The translations under genes and the position numbers were made by a program. DNA of 64,000 nucleotides from Akebia trifoliata (lineage: Eukaryota > Streptophyta > Magnoliopsida > Ranunculales > Lardizabalaceae): the NCBI GenBank assembly GCA_017979445.1, contig CM030706.1, positions 11,580,967 through 11,644,966 of the forward strand. Reading direction: 5' to 3'. The notes beneath the pieces are model-generated. The model made no database searches, was not told where the DNA came from, and saw only the letters and a program-made list of their open reading frames with translations. Shown here piece by piece: positions 12,188 to 23,246 of this stretch (its first letter is position 1; each line of letters opens with the position of its first letter).

Positions 12188-12232
12188 GAAGTGGCTCATG
12201 GTTTTAGTAAAGAGTATAAAGCTTGTTTCTCA
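12188..12232 (+). pseudogene. HECT ligase (UPL-like), continuation of exon c after E1
   Basis: Directly after the E1 3' LTR the frame reads EVAHGFSKEYKACFS, the stretch that follows WFWE in plant UPL1/UPL2 HECT domains. The similarity stops near 12232, marking the right breakpoint of the captured HECT segment. Together with 5064-5664 it shows that E1 inserted inside one exon. Confidence 0.82.
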
Positions 12233-12249
12233 CCACTAAAAATAAGAAA

Positions 12250-12640
12250 TTTAATGGAAAAATTGAATTGCTTTTACAAATTGAAAATTTTACTTGTGGT
12301 AATAATCGAGTGAGTAGTGACACAAAGAAGTGCGTGACACTTACTAATTACTGTATCAAATAGTTGTTGTTTATTATGTAAAATCTACCCCCTAGTAGTC
12401 AAAAAGAAGATACGTGTGGCACAAATTGAAAGGGATTGGTACACTTACACTATTGTCTCGTGTATCGTAAAAGTTGGACTCACTTACTCAAGTCTCATCA
12501 TTTCCTCCTATTTATTCAACTTCTCAATTCTCTCCACCTCCCCTTCCTCAGTTCACTAAACCTCCTTCAAAACCTCTATAACTTTAGCTGAACTTTTGGT
12601 CTTCTTTTTATTCTCTTAATCACTTAATAATCCTCTAAAG
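12250..12640 (+). promoter_or_regulatory. Probable captured promoter and 5' UTR of lipid-transfer-like gene
   Basis: AT-rich DNA turning into a C/T-rich leader (12490-12600: cttctcaattctctccacctc) just before the ATG at 12641. A TATA-like tatttatt lies at about 12510-12517. The pyrimidine-rich leader resembles a plant 5' UTR. Activity cannot be judged. Confidence 0.35.
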
Positions 12641-13140
12641 ATGGTGAAGCTTTTGCTTGTTATCTGTGTTCTCTCTGTGTGGGCAGTTGCAGAGATAAGT
12701 TGTGCCACACCTCACAATGCACCAACACCCTCTGTTGACTGTTCTACACTTATCTTAATATGGCTGATTGTTTGACATTTGTGAGCGATGGGAGTAAAGT
12801 TCCAAAGCCGAAGGTGGGTGTTGTAATGGGTTGAAGATGGTATTAAAGGCTGATGCTGAGTGTCCATGTGAAGCATTCAAAAGTAATGCATAGATGGGTG
12901 TTGTGTTGAATGTAACAAAGGCCATGACTCTTCCTTTTGCATGTGGGGTCAATGCTCCATCCATGAGCACCTGTGGACATGAGTGTTTTTTTTTCTTTTG
13001 GGTTTCTCTAGTTTGATCTGTGGGTTTTTCTTAGTTTTGATGATTATTGTTGGATTCTTTGGGTTTGGAGGATTTTGATTAATAATGTTTTTTTTTTTCT
13101 CTTGTAGTCTCTGGTGTTCTTGGTGCTTCTCCAAGTATGT
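12641..13140 (+). pseudogene. Lipid-transfer-like protein (LTPG/xylogen-like) pseudogene
   Basis: The ATG at 12641 begins a typical secretory signal peptide (MVKLLLVICVLSVWAVA, cut near SCA). The eight-cysteine pattern of the plant LTP/2S-albumin family follows across shifting frames: DCS, ADCLTFVSDGS, GCCNGL, ECPCEAF, FACGV and STC. Intact family members bind lipids in the apoplast, often with a GPI anchor. One lost base near 12758 shifts the frame, a further shift lies before GCCNGL, and a TAG falls after AFKSNA (about 12890). A possible second exon follows a ttgtag acceptor (about 13107) and reads SGVLGASPS, like the Ser/Pro-rich tail. It lies within the CACTA element and was probably captured together with its promoter region. 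Confidence 0.75.
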
Positions 13141-13559
13141 TTTTGGTCATGTTCTAGATTAATCTTGTTTTGTTTTATTTGTGCTTATGGAATTCAACTA
13201 GGTTTGATCTTTCTCTTTGTATAATGGGTTTGAGGTGGTTGTTGGTAGAAAAGTGAAAATTGATTCCATATATTTTATAATGGGATAGATTGTACCTGAT
13301 ACTATTTTGAAGGTGTAGAAGCTCATCGTGAGAGTATACAATGTGGTGACAGGAAAGGATTCTTTTATTGGCAGTTGCGGGCATTGTAGGGATCTTAAAG
13401 AAGATAGGGAGAGATGAGAGTGATAGCATTGCTTTCTTGTAGGCACTTGTGGTTGTGTAATGATTGGAAAGGGTTTATCGATGCATAGTAATTTTGGATT
13501 TGTAAATTATGACTCATTGTAACTCTTTTTGTGTATAAATTAATGTGATGGAGAACCTC

Positions 13560-13956
13560 GATGTTCTCCATTTGATCTATTTTGACCTTGGGTAATCGGT
13601 GCGTAGAAAAAAAAATTAAATTTTTTTTTTTTTAAAAGTTTAGATATCAGTTTATGACAATTTTAGATATCTATTTGTAACCGATGTCTAAAGCCTCAAA
13701 CTTAGGACATCAGTCTATAAAATCCGATGTCAAAGATATAAATGCAGATTTGGAACTGTTTTTAGCCGTTCCAAAGTTTGAGTTAAAAACCATTCCAAAT
13801 TCTGAGTTCTGGAACAATTTTTAACCGTTCCAATTCCTAAGATCTAAAACAGTTTCCAACCATTTAAATTCATTAATGACGCCTCGATTAAAGACGGTTA
13901 GCAAACCGTTCCTAATTTCCATATAACCGTTCCTAGTTTCCATATTTGTTGTCGTG
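13560..13956. repeat. CACTA right subterminal region
   Basis: Several direct and inverted copies of (a)accgttcc / ggaacggtt type motifs occur between 13750 and 13940, ending in the terminal ...TTTGTTGTCGTG. In known CACTA elements such subterminal repeats bind the transposase. Poly-A/T runs lie at 13608-13635. Confidence 0.6.
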
Positions 13957-13959
13957 GCT

Positions 13960-15049
13960 GGTTATTATTTGTTACCTATACATTTTATTTTTGTATATCA
14001 AGAGTTGCTCGGTTTGATAAGAAACAAGAAATATGACAATTTAAATTTTTTATGTTGTGCACAGAAGCTTTTTAAATTCTATGCCATGTTATTTCATCAT
14101 CATTGTAATAGTTGATGCATATTCAGAATTAAACTCTGATTGAAAGATGGCGCCTAGGCCTGTCTAAAGGGCAAAACAAGTGCTTAGGAATCTAGGCACC
14201 TAAGTGGCAACTATCTTAAGTTGAAAATTATAAGTGAAGGCTTTTGTAAATAAAGCCCTTACTATGAGAATTACGCATGACAGTGAATACTTTTAAAAGT
14301 CACGCTTCACATCATGATTAAATATGTGTTTCTCATCTCATCTCTGTACCAACTAAGACCAAGCTTTCTTGGATGAGACAAACCGTACAAGACTATATTA
14401 AACTTCGTTTGACCATTATATTTCAAAGCAATCAAGGAAAGATTTTATATAGAAAAGGAAAAAATTGGGGTTTAAGGTATGCGAAATGTGTTTAAATGAT
14501 GACGCAAATTGTCACACCCCAAATTCTTGGGACCCAAGACCTAGGAACCCAAGAGTGAGTAAAAATATGATCTCTTGAAGACTCCAGAGTAAAATTGTCT
14601 GATGACTAATGAGTCAACTTGCCTGACTACTCGACGAATAATCGTTTTCCCAATATAGTTAAACATTCCTAATCTAGTGGGTACATTGATGTTTGGTCAA
14701 TCACGACTATCGGGTTTGTCCCATTTCAAACGATTCAAGCCCAATTCTTGGGGAGAACTAACTTAAAATGTAGTTTAAAATGTTTTTTTGGGTATTTATT
14801 TCTCTCTTTAAAAGTAGGTAAACTTCCATTTGAAAGTAGTTTCACGATGTGCAACAAGTTGGAATGAGTCGTGCATAGACGATTACTGTGAGCAACAGAG
14901 AAACAGAAACTTAAAATTCATGATGGAATGGAGTAATTGTCATATAATGTTACGAATGCAAGTGAAAAATCAACAATAATTAATTTCAGCATGAGTAAAT
15001 TTAAAAAAAAAAAAAAAAATCAAGAAAATAGAATATACATGTACCATAC
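13960..15049. other. Flank with an LTR-like fragment
   Basis: No gene is seen. Sequence beginning TGTCACACCCC at 14510 looks like the start of a plant gypsy LTR and may extend to about 14930, but no matching end or duplication was found. A poly-A run at 15002-15019 (minus-strand poly-T) lies just downstream of the Topors-like exon. Confidence 0.35.
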
Positions 15050-15303
15050 CTCAGTTCATGCCAAAATATATCAGTCCGATCATGCAAGAAAGGTCTCAAC
15101 TGTTCGAAGAATTTATCTTCAACAACAAGGTGCATTGATTCAGACTTGACCTTTTCTTCAAGGCTTAATGTATAGAGTGATGAGGCTAGGTGAACAATAA
15201 CCGATGGATCCAAGTCCTGAAGGATAGCCTGCAATTCCCTTCAAATCCATGGTTTTATTCACCATTGCATTCTTTCCTTCACAACATCATTCCGTGGTAC
15301 GTT
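15050..15303 (-). pseudogene. RING/Topors-like E3 ligase exon, broken
   Basis: A minus-strand exon runs from a TTGTAG acceptor (exon start 15303) to a GTATGG donor after 15050. One frame runs through the exon with two TGA stops (15261-15259 and 15243-15241), giving RELQAILQDLDPSVIVHLAS and then FFEQLRPFLHDRTDIFWHEL. This pattern (short helix plus FLhdrTdiFwHEL) resembles the conserved region after the RING finger in Topors-like E3 ubiquitin ligases. The RING finger itself is not seen. The splice sites are still good but the stops make it a pseudogene or a captured fragment. The Topors assignment rests on remembered family features. Confidence 0.5.
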
Positions 15304-16797
15304 CTACAAGTAGAATGAAATGAGATATTTATCAAATGATGAAGATAAAAAGTTTGGGGATGCTAGTCATAACTCATAATTAGTTTCTCAAGTGAGATTC
15401 AAAGCATAGTTTTTTCCTTAAACCATGTATGTTCAAGGTGAATCATGTTGAAACTCAAGATTAAATAGTAAGAGGTCTATGTGAGAAAAAGTGCAAAGTT
15501 TCCATAAACCCAAAACCTCATTTTCTTATGGTGCAATTTCTTTTAATGACTTCAAGGACCTCTTTTTAGGGTGTTATCTTCGGGTGGGAGGTTGCAAGTA
15601 AAGATTTTTGGCATTTAAGGTATCCTTGACCTCATTTCTCTCTCTGCTTTGATTTAATGAATCTTATACTGTCAAAAAGAAAAATATAATCTCAAAATTT
15701 TTTTGAACCAAAACAGAAGTACAAGCATATATACCATTGAATAAATTGATAAAGACGAAACTTCAGATCCTCCACAACACAGTGTCATTTTATTTGACCA
15801 AATCCAAGAATAAATTGCACCTTCTGTGAAATTCTATAAGTGTGAAAAACAAACACAAATAGTTAAGTCAATCTTCTTAACATAACTATAGATGTCTGCA
15901 TGAGAAAAATGTAGAAGAGCACCATAATTGCAAGCAATGTTGATCAATGTTTAAATATCATATAATAATTAGGACCTAGGAAGAATAGACTAACCATGGA
16001 AACTAATGTTCACGCATTTCTCTTTTCAGAAATAAAGTTAATAGAATGACCAATAAAGCATTAAAAGTAACACATAAACTAGGAGATTTCATGGTTTATA
16101 TTTGCTTCTCGAATTCTACTCAAATAAGTACTTTTAAAACTCTGTCAATAAAGCAGTTGAAATAGTGAAATTTCTTATTTGTGTAATTGTACACACTCAA
16201 ACCATCTAGAGCAATTATGTTCTTTCTAAGAATTAAAGTGACAATTCCTCATGCATTAGAGATTGCTTATGTAGTTAAGTGAATTGACATACCTGTTGTT
16301 GGCAATTCTTGGAAGGAAGAGGAACAGCTTGCAAGTGTCGGCTACATATGCTATAAAAACAAAGAAACTAGTGTAAAAGCAATGAAACCAATCAAGCTAT
16401 CAGATCAATTGTTAAAATACCTAAGCCAGTATAAAGCAGTTGACCAAAAGGTTTATATTTATGTCTTCATTAAATTTTTATTGTCAGGATTCAATAAAGA
16501 TCGTTTTGAAATATAGAATGCAGCACCTATGATCTTCACCACATAATCTTTTAGTTATTTCTGCCATAAGCTGTTAGACATGAATACTTCAATGGTAACA
16601 CTTAATATAATATAAACAGTAAAAACTTGCTTAAATAAAATAAATTCATTAGATCTACAACATTTTTATATTGCTAGTGTTCCACATGTGTATAGATGCC
16701 CACCGCCAACCCCAAAACACAAATTGAGGAGAAAAAAATATATAGAAGCATGAAGTAATGGACCAAAAACTTGCTATAATGATATAGTTATAAACAA
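15304..16797. other. Introns or decayed gene DNA, one possible mini-exon
   Basis: Mostly AT-rich. On the minus strand a possible exon at about 16294-16351 is bordered by tttttatag and gtatgt and can read SRHLQAVPLPSKNCQQQ without a stop. A 45-base copy of its 3' border recurs at 17048-17079. Nothing else is recognised. Confidence 0.3.
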
Positions 16798-16988
16798 CTA
16801 GAATTGCCTATTGTTAAGCTCAGATATACAAGATGACAGAGCTTCTCTTACTTCAACATTGTTAGAGTCCATGCAGAGTGCATCTTCAAGAAGCCTCTTC
16901 GCCTGATTGAGCAGCTTCACCTTCTCCTTACTATTGCTTGGCCACAGGCGAGATCGTTGCTGCAATGCCACACCCCATCTGAATAAAG
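16798..16988 (-). pseudogene. TPR-like protein, last exon
   Basis: A minus-strand exon follows an AG acceptor (16989-16990) and ends at a natural TAG (16800-16798). It reads ALFRWGVALQQRSRLWPSN, then KRLLEDALCMDSNNVEVREA and ends SELNNRQF. The spacing of W, A, L and the EDAL..D..N helix pairs fits tetratricopeptide repeats, which serve in protein-protein binding. No upstream exon of the same gene could be joined with confidence; a minus-strand exon-like border at about 20275 (ctag then gtaatc) might be its 5' UTR. Whether this is a live gene or a fragment is open. The exon itself is undamaged. Confidence 0.5.
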
Positions 16989-17079
16989 CTACAATCCACA
17001 CAAATGTTTAAAGAGAATTTTTTATTAATCGTTAATTTAAAAAACACTTATGTAGTTAAGTGAATTGACATGCCTGCTG

Positions 17080-17569
17080 TGTAGGGAATTCAACACGAAA
17101 TTCCCAACCTGTGAGAAACAAAAAATAGAGAAAAACACACGTCGAAAAAGAAAGCAATCACACGCACAAAACAATATTTACGTAGTTTGGCAAGTTGCCT
17201 ACGTCCACGGAGTTGCAAGGAATTCACTATTATCGAGAAGAATTACAAAGTGCAACTCAAGTCCCAAAAACGATAACCAAGACCTTAAAAAATCCTAATC
17301 ACCAAAAATGGCATCTATATACTGTGCACAGGATTCACAATGGGTTACAAAACGGGCCTAAAATTTTTTCCCAGGGCGTTGCCCTCTGGGCCCCCAAGAG
17401 GCTTGTCCATGAGCACTCCGGCTTGGGCCGATATGGAGGCCTAAGCCGGAGCGCTCGTGGACAAGCCTCATAAAATATCAAATCAAAATACCACACAAAC
17501 ATTATTCAGGTCGGGTCGGGTCAGGTCATCAACTGGATCAAACATAACTAGGCTCCATAAAGCCCAACA
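17080..17569 (+). repeat. Solo LTR with 5-bp target duplication
   Basis: 490 bp beginning TGTAGGGAATTC and ending CCCAACA, flanked on both sides by TGCTG (17075-17079 and 17570-17574). No internal region, primer site or second LTR is present, so recombination between two LTRs probably removed the rest. It contains acgtagtttggcaagttgcc and cctacgtccacgg, habits of several plant copia-type and TRIM LTRs. Orientation is not certain. Confidence 0.82.
17398..17469. repeat. GC-rich inverted repeat inside the solo LTR
   Basis: gaggcttgtcc.tgagc.ctccggctt pairs with aagccggag.gctc.tggacaagcctc: two arms of about 27 bases with few mismatches around a GC-rich loop. It is far more GC-rich than its surroundings. 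Confidence 0.85.
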
Positions 17570-17574
17570 TGCTG

Positions 17575-20500
17575 TTGACAATTCATGACTCTTTCTCCTA
17601 AATGGGTAAAATACAAAAAGTTTTTATTTATATTCCTTCACCATCCTAGACCAAATGAAGCAAACCAACCATGGAAAAATAAACCTACATTGTGGCTTCA
17701 TCATTAGGATGACTTTTTCTCCCTCTTTTCATCGTTTTTACAGCTTTTGACAGTGCGGGGCAAAAATGTCCTAGATGAAACAAAACACTTTCAATTAGAA
17801 TTGTTCATACAAACAATTAGAGAACTTGCATTAAGCGAGAGATTAGGTATTAAAAACAAACCATCTCTGACTGTGAACTCCACTCCTTCAGATTTTGAAA
17901 CCAAGATTCCATTTTCAAGACAAGCTTCATATTTAACTTCATTGACAAAGGAAATAAATGCAAAAGTTCAGTCAATCCAATTCATCTCACTAAATTGTTA
18001 TTCGGTTAGATATTTAGATTAACTAAATACAACACAAATAATTCAAACAAAAGCATACAGATTCATCCAATACTAGCACATACATTAGACCTGCATAAAT
18101 ATGTGCATGCATCCATGTACATAAAAGTAGAAACAGATGCAAGAGTGTCGATTTACATGAATATAATGATAGTTTTTGAGAAACATCTTCTTTTTTGTAT
18201 TGTTGAATATCAACCAATATGCAAAGGCCCTAGAAACCAACTTGTCTGTCAAAAAAAGGTTGAACAAAAACACATGCTGGAGAAGATGTGTATAGAGTGA
18301 CCAAGGAAGCAATTGAAGGTTAGAAAAATCTCTTTGGGATATAAACTTTTGTATCGACATTGATAGCATGGATTTCTCTTTTTTGTTTTTTTTACTAGTG
18401 TTAAAACATTTGTTGAAGGAACGTATGATCAGTTGAAGGTTCTTAAAGAGTGAGAGGAGACCAAAATGAGAGCAGAGATGAACACAGTTGAATATATAAA
18501 AGACATGCCTTCAGAAATAATTGAATGAAGGAACAAAGATTTGTTCAACATATAGTTCAACCAAAGCTCTGCGAGACACAACATATAGTTTATCTGAAAA
18601 ATATTTTAAGCCATGGTCAATAAGAACAAATCCTCTTAACAATGTTAAGTCAGTTTCTACTTACCATAATAGAGTCAAATTTTAATAAGCTCATATAATG
18701 AACCTTCTTCTAATTCAACAATGTGAATCAATCACAGAGCTTTGAGTTGCATAACTTCAACTATGACCTTTTGGTTGCTTATTATGTCAACATAACTCAA
18801 ACACAATGGAATAACATATCAACTTGCAATTTTCGTGGTATTTCACTAAGAGAGCTTATATTGTCAATCAAACTTTTTCTTTGTAATACATCATGCAATG
18901 AAAATACCAAATAAAGATATAAGCATGCCATGAAAGGGGCTACAAAGCAAATGAAAAAGAGAGTAGATCTACTCTGATGGCAATCCAACATAAGTCAATC
19001 TTCAATTTCATCTTTGAGCACTCTCATAAATAGTATTTTTGAGTAGAAACACAAATTGAAGAACTACTTCAGAGGAGAAGAAGAAATGAAAACCGGTGCA
19101 GTAAAAAAAATAATTGGATCTAGTGAAATCAGTAAAGAGGTGTATTGCACAAAAATTAATGAAACCATCTTCATCAAGACCTACCTTCATATAATAGGCC
19201 AACAATCCAGGTTCTCTCTGACTAGGTTCTACATTTTCTTGAAATGTTCTTCAATCAGAGCTCATCCCAGTATTAAAAATAATCAAATGCATTTCAAAAC
19301 ACAATCCACAGTATTAAAAAATTACCAATGAAGTTCAAAAAAATTATCAAAAATACTCAAACAATCAATATCAAGTTAATAAAATACCTTTATCAGATTC
19401 ACCATCACCATGAGAAATTTACTACTGCCCCATTTCCTCAAAACTGTAAAGGGTGAGGATGAGTTTTCCTTTTGAGGTCCAATCTATTTTAAAGATTCTA
19501 AAGTAGCATGGATAACATAGCTGGGAGGAATTTGGATCATAGAAAGCCAATTTGGAGGTTGATCGAAAAACCCTAGAAAGTTTCACTAAGAACCAAACTA
19601 AGATGATCTGAGAATATCCAATGAAGAAAACGACTATCTAACCTCTAATATGTAAATTACAGAAATCTAGGGCTCGAAAGCTCCAAAAATCGGAAGGAAA
19701 CAAATGAATTTGAAGTCAATTAGTTTCAAAAAATCAAAATTTTCTAAAAATTAGGAAACAAAGCTAATTTAAGTCCATGAAATACTAAAAACTAGGATTC
19801 TGAAGATCGACAAATCGAAATGAAACAAAGGAATTTGAAGATTATTAAATCGAGGCACTAAAATGCTCTAAAATTAGGGGAAAGGGGAGATTGAAGTAGA
19901 AATTTGATAAAAACTAAAGGTTTCGAAGATCGAAAATTCGGTGAAACACAGAGGAAATCAAAATCAAAATCAAAATCAATTATAGAGAAAAAATTAAGAA
20001 TGAAATTAAGAGAGTAAGAGAAAAATTCCAACTCCTACTATCACTATTATTAGATCGAAATGAATTGCTCCAAAATCCACTAAAACCAAAATTCTTACTT
20101 ACTAGTAACAGGAAAACCCTAGATATTTCAACTTATATGTTCCTAATTGCTCCAAAAATTGCAGCTCCTACAACCACCATTACTAGATCGAAATTAAAAG
20201 CTTTTTCAGAGTTTCATGGTGGAATCGAAGGGACAAAAGCTCTGAATGAGAGAGAGAGAGAGAGATTACCTAGAAAATCGCTGGAGTTGTTGATTGCAGG
20301 CCCTAAGTCGAGGAGAGACAGAAAATGAGAGAGGGGTGACTCTTAAATTCAAAGATCGCACATTTAAGCAAAAATGGACATCGAGAGATGGAGTGTTGGC
20401 CTACACGAAGGAAAGATCAAGCTTCTGAGATGATGAAGGAGATGTTGAGAAGCGGAGTAGTTTAAGAAGATGAAGATAGAAAAACTGAGACTCTGAGAGG

Positions 20501-20932
20501 TCGTGGGTACCAAGCTATTTGTGCAAAACGAATTAGAAAAAACAGCGAGTCAACTCACTAGAACCATTCCACCATCAGTAAGAAACGGTAAAAGGCCGTT
20601 TCCAATTTGAATATAGGCATGCAGGAGTTTTTTTCACTATCCAATTGTTTCTGTCTTTTGTTTCCGATGTGAAACCCCATACAGAAAGACAGACCATGAT
20701 CCTTGACTCATGAGCGGAAGTGGTAAATGAATTTTCATTGCTGATAATGATAACTTAAATCGAAATATTGCAATAAAATTCACTACAATCGGCTATTCAT
20801 TACATAACAACATCATAAGACAAAGACCAAAATTTTTTTTTTTTTTGTGGGGTCATTATCTTATCCTCTCTTTAGCTTTCCACAAGAGCTATGGACATGA
20901 AGAGTCCATGAGCTGTGAAGTCTAGCAAGAAA
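17575..20932. other. AT-rich stretch with no gene assigned
   Basis: A 91-codon open frame at 17747-18022 and several shorter ones have no recognisable motif. A minus-strand border at about 20275 (ctag, then gtaatctctctc with a GA/CT repeat) could be a 5' UTR exon end. At 20580-20610, aaacgg...ccgttt forms a small palindrome like the CACTA subterminal repeats, but no CACTA end is next to it. Confidence 0.4.
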
Positions 20933-21965
20933 CACTACTAAAAATAGTTCAAATCAGTAATTGACAAACTCTAAAAACACACATTAATGGTATTATTTGT
21001 TGCAGTGGTAGGTACTTTATAAATTCATTTATCTTAACAACCTTTAAGAAAACTTGTGCTAGTCAAGGTATTTAACCAATCAAAAGTTTCTTTGACTTGG
21101 ATCAACCTCTTTGAAGGAAACCTCTGTCTCTCCAGGTATTTAGCCAATTAAAGAATTTTTTTCTGAATTCCCGAGAACTTCTTACCTCCATTCTTTCGAC
21201 CAGGGAGTAACCATGATCAGGTCAACCTATCTTGGTGAAACTTCTGCCCTTCATGGTATTTTGCTAGTCAGTATGTTGGATTCAGATAAACCTTTTCTTG
21301 GTTCTCATTGTCCTCAAGGGATCTCACACTTCTTTATGTTTCATCATGTACGATTTTGTTTAATACATTGGTTTTAAACTCTAAATACGTTCAAAAATCA
21401 CAACTATACTAACAAACTTTCTATTACCATATTTTATAATAAAAAAGACAAAGAATAATATAAGCAACAAGAATCAACATTGAGCAATAAGTTTAATATT
21501 ATGGACTAAATTCACATGGGAGTAAATCATAGAAATAATCTTAGAAAAGAGTACTCTTACTTAGGGTGACTACAACATGAATCCAATTAATTGCTAAGTG
21601 TTTTTTGACACTAGGGTGTTTTCACTTCCACCTAAGTATTTCTTCAATAAAGGTGTCTATATATGTGGTTGCCAAATGACATTTAGGTAGTAGTCCATGC
21701 GGCATTAAGTAATGTTTATTTTATTGTATGATGTCTAACTTAAAAGTAACATCTATAAACTCGATTAATAACATAACTACATATTATATTACATTATCAA
21801 GTTAATATAACATTAAAATTATATTAATAAAGATATCCTAACAATCAATATTAATAAGTAATTTAGTATGAAGATAAAATACATTTTTACAAGGAAAATA
21901 CCTAGGATTCATGAATTTGGTCTACTAATTAACAAAAATAATAAAAAAGGATACCACAAATATTT
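20933..21965. other. No gene; possible stray CACTA terminus
   Basis: CACTACTAAAAATAGTTC at 20933 matches the CACTA terminal style, but no partner end with a matching duplication was found. Short direct repeats ggtattta.ccaat.aaa occur at about 21067 and 21136. The rest is AT-rich without recognisable coding. Confidence 0.3.
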
Positions 21966-22424
21966 GCCTACCTATCAAAACCTTTTTTTTTTTTCTTTTT
22001 CATTTTGCTAATTAAGTGAGCAAAAGAGTATATTGATCAAAGACTAATGTACAAGGGCTGAGACACCCTTAGTTTACAAGTCTGAAGCAGGGAAGATTCA
22101 ACTCATTTCCTTTTAAGGCACTTCTAGCAATAAAAGGAACATAATATCATTTACAAAACTAGAAGTGGACTAATTTCAGATCGCATAATTCACTAGTGCA
22201 TCTGCCACTTAGGTAGCTTCTCCCCAAGTATGTTGGTCAGTCCACGAAAATTTGGCCAAGGAGCTCCTTATTTTCTGAACCCAGGTAACTAATCTCTAAG
22301 GTACTTGTGAGCCCTTCAAAGCATTCACTAATATAAGGGAGTCTAACTCAATCATCACATTAGATGCCTGAAACCTGAAGAATTTCAAAGCTTGACATTC
22401 CACTTCATTGTCTGTTGCTTGTCA
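21966..22424 (-). pseudogene. LINE 3' end: RNase H region plus poly-A tail
   Basis: The minus strand reads QATDNEVECQALKFFRFQAS, NVMIELDSLILVNALKGSQV, then VTWVQKIRS and, after a stop, VADALVNYAI. This is the RNase H-like (RVT_3) domain that ends plant L1-type LINE ORF2: the D-x-E, E.D and W.EA...VADAL landmarks are in order. Two in-frame stops break it. About 190 bases of 3' UTR follow, and a poly-A tail shows as a poly-T run on the plus strand near 21979-21992. Homology starts abruptly at about 22424, so the insertion was 5'-truncated, as is usual for LINEs. Confidence 0.8.
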
Positions 22425-23246
22425 AAACGTATAAATACATATATAAAATATTATATGTACCAACTATCTATATTTATAAAATTAATCATATATGCAATAT
22501 TTTTATTGATTATAGAAATTTTTGGGTCTTGAGAATTTTCTTTAGTAATGTTTTACATCTCTGTGCGATAAACAGTAAAGAAGAAGACGATCAAAGTCAG
22601 GGATATATAGTTTACTTTGTGGACTACTTCATAATATTTCAACTGTTATTCCATCCAATTCCTTAGTAAAGAGAGAGACACTAGAGATAGAACAAAAAGA
22701 TTGGGACATTTTGGATATTTTTCGAGTCAGTGAAGCATATTTTTATTCAAGGGTCGAGTCTTATTCTTCTTGGTGGGAAATGGAGCGTATTATTAGAAAT
22801 ATTTTTTTTTAAGTTGATTTTTCCTTGATCATAATTTCACTTACCTCAGCATTTAATTAATAAATAAGAGTATGAGACATCCACAAGGGAAGGAGCCTAG
22901 GCTGTATACATACATCAAAACATTTTGTTTTATGACTACATGTCAAGAACATTAAAAACTATTAATGATCTGAGACACTCATCACTATTTTGCCACACAA
23001 AACCAAAACCATTTAGCCAAAGCTCAAAAATACCTGAGTCCAAAAAGATGGGCTCAGATCCCAGAAACTGATGTTAGAACACCTAATTGGGCTGCGCTTA
23101 GACCAGTTAACATATAGGAATACAAAAAAGGATAGTCCCTTATGATTCAAACTTCAAACAATGCCTTACACAAACTAAATCTACCCTATCTAGCTATGCT
23201 TTCTACCATTGTTTGTTATAAATTATAGTCTAAGAGTGGTTTCAGT
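22425..23246. other. AT-rich, nothing recognised
   Basis: Contains AT-rich low-complexity DNA (22425-22530) and a poly-T run at 22801. No exon or repeat boundary could be supported. Confidence 0.4.

Larger units (their letters stand above)
1242..13956 (+). mobile_element. CACTA (En/Spm-like) transposon carrying captured gene fragments
   Basis: The left end reads CACTACAAGAAAATTGC, a typical plant CACTA terminus. The right end reads, on the minus strand, CACGACAACAAATATG, which agrees with the left at 10 of the first 12 bases. The three bases outside each end are identical (GCT at 1239-1241 and 13957-13959), the 3-bp target duplication expected for CACTA elements. Subterminal repeats of the form aaccgtt lie inside both ends (about 1310-1350 and 13740-13940). 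No transposase is visible, so it is non-autonomous. It carries Bet1-like, HECT (UPL) and lipid-transfer-like gene pieces, all sense on the plus strand, plus LINE scraps and a nested LTR element. The alternative is two unrelated CACTA ends flanking ordinary DNA, but the matching TSD argues against that. Confidence 0.78.

Noticed and set aside
20933..21008. Possible second CACTA element from CACTACTAAAAATAGTTC to ttgttgcagtg
   Set aside because: Only 75 bases, imperfect right end, and flanking triplets that do not match.
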